Shown here: positions 44,440-52,777 of the stretch, in pieces
How the letters are laid out: the number at the start of each line of letters is the position of its first letter
Numbering within the stretch: position 1 is the stretch's first letter
DNA from: Psychrobacter faecalis
Lineage (GTDB): Bacteria > Pseudomonadota > Gammaproteobacteria > Pseudomonadales > Moraxellaceae
Assembly: GCF_016107575.1 (NCBI RefSeq)
Contig: NZ_JABAST010000014.1
Span: forward strand, 1-64,000
DNA: 64,000 nt
Direction of reading: 5' to 3'
Program-made: the position numbers and the translations under genes
The notes under the pieces: model-generated
What the model was told of the DNA's origin: nothing
What the model saw: the letters and a program-made list of their open reading frames with translations, nothing else
Databases searched by the model: none

Positions 44440-47226
44440 ATGTTTACTTGTGATGTCGCGACCATTGATTTGACGCCTATGCCTCTATTATCAGACCATA
44501 GCACTACAACCGATAGCGCGACGTCGCTCAGTAATCGCGAGCAAAATATTTCTAAGCACAGTATTTCTAAGCACAGTATTTCTAAGCACAGTATTTCCGA
44601 ACAGAGTATTGCTGAATGGCTGATTCAAATCAATGACGATATCAGCCGCGAGCTCGAACGCGGCGTCAATATCCGCCAATTGGTAGCGGCTCGTGCCTGT
44701 GTCATCGATGAGTTACTCATTGCGTTGTTCAAATGGTTTGAGCTTGATAAAACGGACTTAGCATTATTTGCCACTGGCGGTTATGGCCGCGGTGAGCTGT
44801 CGTTATATTCAGATGTCGATATTTTGCTGCTAACGCCAGACGAGATTGCGGCTGATAATAAAGAGAAAATCGATAATTTAGTGGCACTATTGTGGGATAT
44901 TGGACTTGAGCCTGCCCTATCGGTGCGCAGCGTCAGCGAATGCTTGGAGGCGGCGCTCGACCACACCGTTGCCAGTACTTTACTAGAGGCGCGGTTGTTA
45001 GTCGGCAATGAAGCATTGCAAGATGTGCCCCATAGAATCGTCAATACCCAGTGGTCGCCACGTGATTTTTATGAGGTGAAAATCGCTGAAGCAAAAGCGC
45101 GTTATTTGCAGCACAATGCCACCGAGTACAATCTTGAGCCTAACATTAAAACGGCGCCCGGTGGTCTGCGTGACATTCATATTATTGGTTGGGTGACCAA
45201 ACGCTACTTTCGCGTCAGTAAGCTTTATGACCTGGTGCAGCAAAACTTTTTGACCGAAAAAGAGTTTGATGAGCTTAACTTTGCCGAAGGTTATTTATGG
45301 CAAATCCGCCATTATTTGCATGAGCTGACTGGGCGCAATGAAAACAAGCTGCTATTTGATTATCAGCGTGAAATTGCGCAAATGATGGGCTATGAGACGC
45401 AGCCTGACGACCAACCAAATGCTGCCGTTGAGCGCTTTATGCGCGATTATTATCGCTGTGCCATGCAGATATCGACGCTATCTGAGATGCTGACCAATCA
45501 TTATTATGAGACCATTATCGAGCCGCAACTGCCGGATGAAGAACGACCAAAAAAACATCCGATTAACGCCCGCTTTAACCGAGTCGGCGAACAGATTGCA
45601 ATATCGCATCATCGCGTCTTTGCTCAGCACCCTGAGGCGATTTTAGAGATGTTTTTGCTGATGGGTCAATACGGTATCAAAAACGTCCGTACCCATACCT
45701 TGCGTGCGTTAAAAATAGCGGCGCGCGGCATCGATCAAGCGTATAGAGACAACCCGTCGCATCAAGCGCTATTTTTAGCCAATTTAAAAGAGCAAAATTA
45801 TTTATTTCATCGCCTGCGTACCATGAATCGTTACGGCGTTTTGGGCAGCTATATCCCAGCTTTTGCGCAAGTAACGGGGCTGATGCAGTACGATTTATTT
45901 CATCGTTATACCGTTGATGCGCATACGTTATTTTTGATTCGTATTTTGCACCGCTTTACCGATCCGCGCTTTTTTGAGGACTTTCCACTGGTCAGCTCTA
46001 TCTTTCAGCGTATCGAGCGCAAAGAGATTTTGGTGCTGGCGGCGATGTTTCATGATATCGCTAAAGGCCGCGGCGGTAATCATAGCCAGCTTGGCGAAAC
46101 AGAAGCGATTGAGTTTTGTCTTGCTCATGGCATGAGTACTGCGGACGCGCATTTGGTCGGCTGGTTGACCCGCTATCATTTGCTGATGTCGATGACAGCG
46201 CAGAAAAAGGACATCTCAGACCCAGAAGTGGTGACGCTATTTGCCGATTTAGTCGGAAATGTCACCCATTTAAACCATCTGTATGTGCTGACGGTCGCCG
46301 ATATGAATGCCACCAATCCCCAGCTTTGGAACAGCTGGCGCGCAACCTTGATGAAGCAGCTGTATTCACAAACACGGCGTATCCTGCGCGCTGATATTGA
46401 CGCCCCAACCAACCGCCAAGATATGATTAAAGCCACGCGCAAACAGGCGCTGGCGATGCTTGATAATGTCGATAATCAGCACATGAATCGCGAAGAGGTT
46501 TTAAGGTTATGGGATGACTTGGGCGATGAGTATTTTTTGCGCGAGATCGCAGAAGATATCTTGTGGCATACTGAAGCCATCTTAAACCATCCGCCCATCG
46601 GCCGCGCCTCCGATGCCAATAGTCAGCCCTTGGTCGTGTTACGTGAGCATCGCGAGCTGGCACTTGATGCGGTGCAAGTGTTTGTTTATACCCAAGATCA
46701 GGTCAATTTATTTGCCGTTACCATGGCGGTATTTGACCAAATGAATCTCGATGTTTTGGATGCCCGCATCATTACCGCAACGCGTGATTTTGCCTTAGAT
46801 TCCTACGTGCTGCTCGACCGCAGCGGCACGTTATTGGTCGATACAGACAGCCAACAAGAGCTTAAACAGCGCTTAATCGACGCCTTTAAAAATCCGACGG
46901 TGCCCAAGCTTACCAATAGAAAAATGCCGCGCCAGTTGCGACATTTCGATGTTGCTACGACGATTCACTTTGAGTTTAATGAAGCCTCAAATCAGCATAT
47001 CATGAGCTTAGAGACGCTTGATCAACCAGGCTTACTGGCCCGCGTTGGTCAGGTGTTTTTACAACAACAAATTGAAGTGCATGCCGCCCGTATTACCACG
47101 TTAGGCGAGCGCGCAGAAGATATGTTTTATATCAGCGATCAAAACGATCAGGCATTGTCGGCGGATAAACTTGAGACATTGAAGGCGGCATTGATAGCAA
47201 GCCTGAGCATTCGTAACGATGGTTAA
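44440..47226 (+). CDS. glnD: [Protein-PII] uridylyltransferase / uridylyl-removing enzyme
   Basis: 928 aa. It senses glutamine and (de)uridylylates PII. N-terminal nucleotidyltransferase motif GGYGRGELSLYSDVDILLL (about residue 113, with the catalytic Asp pair); HD domain MFHDIAKGRGGNHSQLG (about 536) for removal; two C-terminal ACT domains (about 735-810 and 850-928, LETLDQPGLLARVGQVFLQQ) for glutamine. An N-terminal extension of about 60 residues includes the repeat ISKHS x3 plus ISEQS, encoded by a 15-bp tandem DNA repeat (44548-44607). Start ATG; the ribosome binding site is weak. Confidence 0.97.
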   Translation: MFTCDVATIDLTPMPLLSDHSTTTDSATSLSNREQNISKHSISKHSISKHSISEQSIAEWLIQINDDISRELERGVNIRQLVAARACVIDELLIALFKWFELDKTDLALFATGGYGRGELSLYSDVDILLLTPDEIAADNKEKIDNLVALLWDIGLEPALSVRSVSECLEAALDHTVASTLLEARLLVGNEALQDVPHRIVNTQWSPRDFYEVKIAEAKARYLQHNATEYNLEPNIKTAPGGLRDIHIIGWVTKRYFRVSKLYDLVQQNFLTEKEFDELNFAEGYLWQIRHYLHELTGRNENKLLFDYQREIAQMMGYETQPDDQPNAAVERFMRDYYRCAMQISTLSEMLTNHYYETIIEPQLPDEERPKKHPINARFNRVGEQIAISHHRVFAQHPEAILEMFLLMGQYGIKNVRTHTLRALKIAARGIDQAYRDNPSHQALFLANLKEQNYLFHRLRTMNRYGVLGSYIPAFAQVTGLMQYDLFHRYTVDAHTLFLIRILHRFTDPRFFEDFPLVSSIFQRIERKEILVLAAMFHDIAKGRGGNHSQLGETEAIEFCLAHGMSTADAHLVGWLTRYHLLMSMTAQKKDISDPEVVTLFADLVGNVTHLNHLYVLTVADMNATNPQLWNSWRATLMKQLYSQTRRILRADIDAPTNRQDMIKATRKQALAMLDNVDNQHMNREEVLRLWDDLGDEYFLREIAEDILWHTEAILNHPPIGRASDANSQPLVVLREHRELALDAVQVFVYTQDQVNLFAVTMAVFDQMNLDVLDARIITATRDFALDSYVLLDRSGTLLVDTDSQQELKQRLIDAFKNPTVPKLTNRKMPRQLRHFDVATTIHFEFNEASNQHIMSLETLDQPGLLARVGQVFLQQQIEVHAARITTLGERAEDMFYISDQNDQALSADKLETLKAALIASLSIRNDG
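44548..44607 (+). repeat. In-frame 15-bp tandem repeat in glnD
   Basis: ATTTCTAAGCACAGT three times without change (44548-44592) and a fourth degenerate copy (44593-44607). It encodes ISKHS units. A multiple of three, so copy-number change keeps the frame. Confidence 0.95.
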
Positions 47227-47289
47227 TTGCTATATAGCTGCTTATGTTAGAAGTTAATCGTTAGAAGCTAAATTATAAATACGAAAAAC

Positions 47290-47326
47290 GCTTTATCGTT
47301 AACCTTCAACGATAAAGCATTTTTTT
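47290..47326. terminator. Bidirectional terminator between glnD and the 222-aa membrane protein gene
   Basis: Perfect 11-bp stem GCTTTATCGTT / AACGATAAAGC, T7 on the plus strand and T5 on the minus strand. Confidence 0.92.
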
Positions 47327-47391
47327 AAGACGAAATATCAACGATAGCTTTTGACCAAATATTTATAAGCTACTTATATTAAACGCATACT

Positions 47392-48060
47392 TTATAAGAC
47401 GCTTTTATAGACCATCTCGCTTGCCATCTCTTTAAGCTCCTCATCGGCAAGCTCCAACGGCAAAATCTCTGCTTCTACTTGCTGCTGCCCAAGCATCAAG
47501 CGCCCAGTGTCCACCTCTTTTTGTAGCAGACGATGCAAACTGGCTAAATGAAATTCGCCGTCGTAGTACTCAAAGATTTGCTGTAAGGAAATCGGGGCTT
47601 TGGCATGCACATCATTATAAAGCGTGTCAGCGGCCAAAATGGTCATCTCGTTAAGCGCTTCTTCACGCAAGACATCGACTTGATTGATCTTATTTTGTAA
47701 ATGCGTGGCCATACGGCCCTTAAAGCCCAACATGACAATAAAAATCAGCGTCTGTACCGCAAATAAACCCATATACTGCCATAAAGGCAATGAGATGTTT
47801 GACAGTTTGCTCAGGAGCATAAGCACCATCGCCACCACCACATAGCTGACCAATTGCCAGAGCAGCCACATCATAAAGCTGTTATCGCCAAACCAAAACA
47901 TCTGCCGCTCTTTTAACAGCGTCAACTGCTGCCGCGCATGCCACCAATTGTGCTCGCGCTGTTTTAGTTGCTCGTATAGCTCAACACGCTGGCTACCCTC
48001 AAATTGTTGCACATTGATATCTTTAGCGCCACGCTCATCGGTTTTTAAAACACTAGACAT
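47392..48060 (-). CDS. Two-span membrane protein of unknown function
   Basis: 222 aa. A polar N-terminus with a QREHNWWHARQQLTLLKER helix; two membrane spans (about 63-84, WLLWQLVSYVVVAMVLMLLS, and 92-112, LPLWQYMGLFAVQTLIFIVML); then a cytoplasmic coiled-coil and acidic tail (LPLELADEELKEMASEMV). No family recognised. Conserved-looking codon use and a strong AAGGAAA ribosome binding site argue that it is real. It converges with glnD and is divergent from dapC. Confidence 0.75.
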   Translation of the reverse strand: MSSVLKTDERGAKDINVQQFEGSQRVELYEQLKQREHNWWHARQQLTLLKERQMFWFGDNSFMMWLLWQLVSYVVVAMVLMLLSKLSNISLPLWQYMGLFAVQTLIFIVMLGFKGRMATHLQNKINQVDVLREEALNEMTILAADTLYNDVHAKAPISLQQIFEYYDGEFHLASLHRLLQKEVDTGRLMLGQQQVEAEILPLELADEELKEMASEMVYKSVL

Positions 48061-48373
48061 ATCAAGTTTCCTTAAATAATCTGACGTTTTTACGGACAGT
48101 TATTTTTTGCTTGGTTAATAAATGACGCTATTTTAATTTTATCTATACTTAATCGCATTATTAAAATTGGCCAATCTCAATACGGGTTACCGTCTAAAAA
48201 ACAAGCGCTATGCAAGGTTATTCACCGTATAAATTGCTTTAAGTGCTGGTTTTAACTCAACAATAAACCGTCTGAGAAGAAAAAAGACAAAAAATAAGAG
48301 AAGTGCTACACTGCTTAAATGTAATTTTTCTTTATCACTTTATTATTAATTGTCTATTATAGTTAGCCTACCT

Positions 48374-49648
48374 ATGAATCACAACTTGACGACTCTGCAC
48401 CCTTATCCGTTCGCTAAGATGGCGACTTTACTCGCGGACAGTACGCCAGCCTATAACTATAGTGAAATTAAGCTCGGTATTGGAGAGCCAAAACACGAGC
48501 CGCCAGCATTTGTGTTGGACGTCCTACGCGAAAACTTGGACAAAATAAGCCAATATCCAACCACCAACGGGCTGTTTGAGCTGCGTCAAACCATCGCTCA
48601 CTGGTTAGAAAAGCGCTTCTTTCTCAATCATCTCGACCCGCATACGCAAGTATTGCCGGTTATGGGTACGCGCGAGGCGATTTTTAGCTTGGTGCAAGCG
48701 GTTATTGACCATCCACAAACCGAGTTGTCCGAAGACGAAACCAATCAACTGGCAGCTCATAATCAGCCAAGCGCGCAGCCCTTGCAAAAAGCAGATGAGG
48801 CACCAACCATTGTGATGCCCAATCCGTTTTATCAGATATACGAGGGCGCTGCCATACTCGCGCAAGCGACGCCGTACTTTATGCCTTGCAGCATTGATAA
48901 TGAATTTAAAGGTGACTATCGCGCGGTACCGAGGGACGTTTGGACGCGCACGCAGCTATTGTTTGTCTGTAGCCCAAATAATCCAACCGGTTCCGTCATG
49001 ACCATGGATGATTGGGAACACTTACTGCGTTTATCCGACCAGTACGGCTTTATCATTGCCAGCGACGAGTGCTATAGCGAGCTGTATTTTGATCGCGCGC
49101 CGATTGGCCTGCTGCAAGCTTGCGCGGCGCTCGGTCGTCATAACTTTAAAAATTGCGTGGTATTTCACTCTTTATCCAAGCGTTCAAACTTGCCCGGCCT
49201 GCGCTCAGGCTTTGTGGCCGGTGACGCCAATATTTTGCAGCCTTATTTGCAATATCGCACTTATCAGGGCTGTGCAATGCCGATACCGCATCAGCTGGCT
49301 TCCATCGCTGCTTGGGAAGATGAAAAGCACGTGGCGCGTAATCGAGCGCTTTATCAAGAAAAATTCGCCTTATGGATGTCCGAGCTTGGCGAATTGCTTG
49401 ATTTACGCATGCCAGAGGCGGGTTTTTACTTTTGGGTAAAAGTGCCTGAGCAATTTAATGGCGACGACGAAATCTTTGTCAAAGCTTTATATGAGCAAGC
49501 AAATATTCACGCGCTGGCTGGGCGTTATCTGTCACGCGAGGTCAATGGTAAAAATCCTGGGCAAGGTTATGTGCGCATTGCCTTGGTTGCCAGCGTTGAG
49601 GAAAGCCGTGAAGCCATCAATCGTATCCGTCAATTACTTGGCGCTTAA
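48374..49648 (+). CDS. dapC: Succinyldiaminopimelate transaminase (class I/II aminotransferase)
   Basis: 424 aa from the ATG at 48374 (a TTG eight codons earlier is possible). PLP-dependent enzyme of the lysine/diaminopimelate pathway, converting N-succinyl-2-amino-6-ketopimelate to succinyl-DAP. Motifs: LHPYPFAKMATLLAD, KLGIGEPKHEPP, LFVCSPNNPTGSVM, and the PLP-lysine site SLSKRSNLPGLRSGFVAGD, with FYFWVKVP near the C-terminus. An insert of about 25 residues at 130-155 (SEDETNQLAAHNQPSAQ) is unusual. Its position after glnD matches Pseudomonas, supporting the dapC call over a general aminotransferase. Confidence 0.93.
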   Translation: MNHNLTTLHPYPFAKMATLLADSTPAYNYSEIKLGIGEPKHEPPAFVLDVLRENLDKISQYPTTNGLFELRQTIAHWLEKRFFLNHLDPHTQVLPVMGTREAIFSLVQAVIDHPQTELSEDETNQLAAHNQPSAQPLQKADEAPTIVMPNPFYQIYEGAAILAQATPYFMPCSIDNEFKGDYRAVPRDVWTRTQLLFVCSPNNPTGSVMTMDDWEHLLRLSDQYGFIIASDECYSELYFDRAPIGLLQACAALGRHNFKNCVVFHSLSKRSNLPGLRSGFVAGDANILQPYLQYRTYQGCAMPIPHQLASIAAWEDEKHVARNRALYQEKFALWMSELGELLDLRMPEAGFYFWVKVPEQFNGDDEIFVKALYEQANIHALAGRYLSREVNGKNPGQGYVRIALVASVEESREAINRIRQLLGA

Positions 49649-49778
49649 CTTGCCGCTGAAACAACATTTTTAAAGACTGAGTTTAAATGCTTAGTTTAAA
49701 AACCTGTCTCAAACATTGGCCAGAAAACCTAAGTATTAAACAATAAATAACACCTCAATATTCAACATAGTATCAGAG

Positions 49779-49822
49779 AACCACACATAACCACAATATT
49801 ATCATGGTTATGTGTGGTTTCT
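49779..49822 (+). terminator. Terminator of dapC
   Basis: Perfect 15-bp stem AACCACACATAACCA / TGGTTATGTGTGGTT with an 11-nt loop, then TTC. It is about 130 nt after the stop. Confidence 0.75.
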
Positions 49823-49944
49823 TGCTATCTTGCCGATTAAACAATGCTATAGTAGAAATAACGCGACACTTTTTTATATATCCTTATCACTCATAAAATC
49901 CCTCTTCCAAAAATTTTGTTAAATATGCCATCAAGGATGATGCC

Positions 49945-52041
49945 ATGCCCCATCTTGATTTTACCCAGCCACCTTTTGACGTATTAAGCGCGGCTGAACG
50001 CCAAAGCGTCAGAAAAAATACCCAAATCCGTTATCTTGCTAAAGATGAGCGTTTATCTGCCGCTGATTTAAGCTATTTTTATGTGGTCATTAAAGGACAA
50101 ATCGAGCAGCTGCTTGCTGGCGAGTTCGTGGCGACGTATTTGGGTAGCAATCATACCGACCATCTAAATAGTAATGATTGGTTTGACAGTCGGCGGTTGC
50201 CAAAAACGTTTATAGAAGAGGATAACGAAGCAGCCACTTTCATACCTATAAAAAGTAGCGTCCCTACGAACGAGAATACTGTAACGCCCTACGAGTTTCG
50301 TGCGATTGAAGACACCCTGCTGCTGCAAATCAATGGCGCAACCGTTGATAAAATCAGTGCGCAGAATCATTTGGTGCGCCAATTACTCTCAGAAGATTTA
50401 CCTGAACGATTAAAGGCATTACAGCAGCGGCGCAGCGGGCAAAGCTTAGATGCTAGCTATCATGGCTATAATGAACAGCAAGAAGTGCAGCAAATCATGA
50501 TGCAGCCTGTAATTGATGTCAGCTTATTACCCGTGCATATCATTGATGCCACCAGCAGCCTCTATGAGGCGGCACATATCATGACCAAAGCTGGGCTTAA
50601 GCATGTGTTGGTGCGGCCGCTCGACCAATCACACCCTGCTGAAAAGCAAACATTAGATAATGATTTAAAAACAGATTTAGACCGAAACTTAGACCGAAAT
50701 TTAGACAACAACCTAGATAGCAGCTTAGTTACTGATAGCGCCAATACGCAAACTTCCAATAACTATTCTGGTCGTACGTTAGGTATTTTAACCGATACCG
50801 ATATCTGCCGCGCGGTAAGCGACCAGCAAAACCCTGCGACGACGCCTTGCCAGCGCTATGCAAGTTTCAATCTGCGCACCATTGATGCGGACGACGAGAT
50901 TGGCGATGCGCTATTGACCATGACGCGCTACCGTATCCATAGACTGCCAGTGATTGATGCCAACGGCGAGGTTGCAGGCGTGCTTGGGCAAAGTGATATG
51001 CTCGCTCATATTGGTCATCATTCGCAGCTGATTAGTCTGCAGATTGAGCAAGCAAAAGATTTGCCGAGCTTGGCTACTGCGGTTGAGCTCATTGGGCGCT
51101 ATATTCGCGCGCAGCACCAAAATGGTATCAAAATTGGTAATGTCAGCCGTATGGTACAAACCCTTAACGCGCAAGTTTTTACCAAACTGTGGCAACTTAT
51201 CGTACCTGATGAAGTGATGAAAAACACTTGCGTTATCGTCATGGGCTCAGAGGGTCGCGGCGAGCAAATCATGCGTACCGACCAAGACAATGCGCTGATT
51301 ATTCGTGATGGTTATAGCCATTCTGACTTAGCTCAGTTCGCTGAAACCTTTAACCATCATTTAGCAACCTTGGGTTATCCGCTTTGCGATGGCAATATCA
51401 TGATGACCAATCCGCTGTGGCGGCAGCCGCTCAAACAGTTCAAAGCGCAGATTAGCTTATGGTTTAGAAATACCGACCCGATACACAGTATTTATTTGTC
51501 GGCCATATTTGATGGCGAATATGTCTGCGGCGATGAATCGCTACTGACGAGTGTGCGCGAGCATTTAAAAATTGCCCATCGCCAGTCAGATTTGATGTTT
51601 GTCCGTCAGTTCGCTCGTGCCGCTTTACAGTTTGGTGATGTCGGTCAATGGTGGCAAAAGTTTGTGCCGCTCCTTGGCGGTAAAAAAAGCGCCTACGATA
51701 TCGATCTTAAAAAAGCTGGTATTTTTCCGCTGGTGCATGGCATTCGTACTTTAGCCTTAGAAAACGATATTTTTGATGCGCCGAGTAGTAAAGGACGCCT
51801 TAAAGCCTTGGTACAAGTGCGCGCCTTAAACCAACAGCGCGCTGACACTTTGCTTGAAGCATTAGAGTTTTTTATGGCGCAGCGTTTGTCAGTGGCGCTA
51901 TCAACAGATGATAAGCATGCGCGGCAAGTTGATCCGACCACTTTATCGGCACTCGAGCGAGACTTATTAAATGAGTGCTTGGCCGTGGTCAAAAGCTTTA
52001 AGGGTCAATTAAGTCGCCATTATCAGCTAGAGTTTAATTAA
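49945..52041 (+). CDS. CBS / DUF294 signal-transduction nucleotidyltransferase-like protein
   Basis: 698 aa. N-terminal cyclic-nucleotide-binding-like domain (about 10-140); a CBS pair (about 180-365), with a large insert inside CBS1; a DUF294 nucleotidyltransferase-like core, VIVMGSEGRGEQIMRTDQDN (about 430-450), resembling the GlnD catalytic motif; and a helical DUF294 C-terminal domain (LLGGKKSAYDIDLKKAGIFP). Such proteins are thought to sense adenosine nucleotides and are found with an exonuclease partner, as here. The CBS insert carries a 12-bp tandem repeat (50653-50724). Start ATG with AAGGATG. Confidence 0.92.
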   Translation: MPHLDFTQPPFDVLSAAERQSVRKNTQIRYLAKDERLSAADLSYFYVVIKGQIEQLLAGEFVATYLGSNHTDHLNSNDWFDSRRLPKTFIEEDNEAATFIPIKSSVPTNENTVTPYEFRAIEDTLLLQINGATVDKISAQNHLVRQLLSEDLPERLKALQQRRSGQSLDASYHGYNEQQEVQQIMMQPVIDVSLLPVHIIDATSSLYEAAHIMTKAGLKHVLVRPLDQSHPAEKQTLDNDLKTDLDRNLDRNLDNNLDSSLVTDSANTQTSNNYSGRTLGILTDTDICRAVSDQQNPATTPCQRYASFNLRTIDADDEIGDALLTMTRYRIHRLPVIDANGEVAGVLGQSDMLAHIGHHSQLISLQIEQAKDLPSLATAVELIGRYIRAQHQNGIKIGNVSRMVQTLNAQVFTKLWQLIVPDEVMKNTCVIVMGSEGRGEQIMRTDQDNALIIRDGYSHSDLAQFAETFNHHLATLGYPLCDGNIMMTNPLWRQPLKQFKAQISLWFRNTDPIHSIYLSAIFDGEYVCGDESLLTSVREHLKIAHRQSDLMFVRQFARAALQFGDVGQWWQKFVPLLGGKKSAYDIDLKKAGIFPLVHGIRTLALENDIFDAPSSKGRLKALVQVRALNQQRADTLLEALEFFMAQRLSVALSTDDKHARQVDPTTLSALERDLLNECLAVVKSFKGQLSRHYQLEFN
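50653..50724 (+). repeat. In-frame 12-bp tandem repeat in the CBS/DUF294 gene
   Basis: Six 12-nt units, two of them TTAGACCGAAAC/T and the others TTAGATAATGAT, TTAAAAACAGAT, TTAGACAACAAC and CTAGATAGCAGC. They encode LDND-LKTD-LDRN-LDRN-LDNN-LDSS. Confidence 0.85.
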
Positions 52042-52100
52042 AATACATACGTCAGCTGATAAGAACGCTGCGAGAAAAAATAAAGGGGAGCAAAAATAAG

Positions 52101-52712
52101 ATGCGTTGGCTAAAACAGTTATCGTCTCATTGGCAAAAGACCCATTTGCAGCGCCCTGAGCTGGCATCGATGTTTAATAAACCTTTAGCTGATAAATGGG
52201 TCGCGATTGATTGTGAGATGACAGGACTCAATCCAAAAAAGCATCACCTGCTATCTATCGCTGCCATTCATATCAATGGCGATAGCATTGATACAGGTAA
52301 CGGTCTGCATCTGGTTTGTCGGCCGCCAGTAATGCCTGATCGTGATACCATTGTGATTCATGGGCTGCGCACTGCCGATGTTGAGCATGGTATGAGCTAC
52401 GATGAAATGCTGGCGTTAGTACTGCCTTTTATAGACAATCGACCGCTAGTTGGTTTTTGCCCGCAGATAGATACAGGGTTTTTGAATCCTTTGGTCAAGC
52501 GCTATATGGGCACCACGCTACCGAACCAGGTCATTGATATACGGCAATTATACAGTCGGCGTATGGGCGATCGTACGCAGGGTATTCCCAATCAATCACA
52601 GCACTTGACCAATATTTTAGCGCATTATGAGATCCCAGAGCTTGGCACGCACGATGCTTATAACGATGCTATCATGACAGCCATGGCATTTTTGCACCTA
52701 CGCCAACGCTGA
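52101..52712 (+). CDS. DEDD-family 3'-5' exonuclease (DnaQ-like)
   Basis: 203 aa. RNase T / DNA polymerase III epsilon-like exonuclease fold: motif ExoI VAIDCEMTGLNPKKHHLLSI (D-x-E), ExoII GFCPQIDTGFLNP (D), and ExoIII HDAYNDAIMTA (H-x-x-x-D). An upstream 30-residue leader is present. It follows the CBS/DUF294 gene by 59 nt; this pairing recurs in proteobacteria, suggesting joint function in nucleotide signalling or nucleic-acid turnover. Start ATG with AAAGGGGAG. Confidence 0.93.
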   Translation: MRWLKQLSSHWQKTHLQRPELASMFNKPLADKWVAIDCEMTGLNPKKHHLLSIAAIHINGDSIDTGNGLHLVCRPPVMPDRDTIVIHGLRTADVEHGMSYDEMLALVLPFIDNRPLVGFCPQIDTGFLNPLVKRYMGTTLPNQVIDIRQLYSRRMGDRTQGIPNQSQHLTNILAHYEIPELGTHDAYNDAIMTAMAFLHLRQR

Positions 52713-52777
52713 TACTACGTGAAAATAGCAACTCATGTTACCATAGGCTGTTTTTGTCACCTGATAATAGACCGCTC

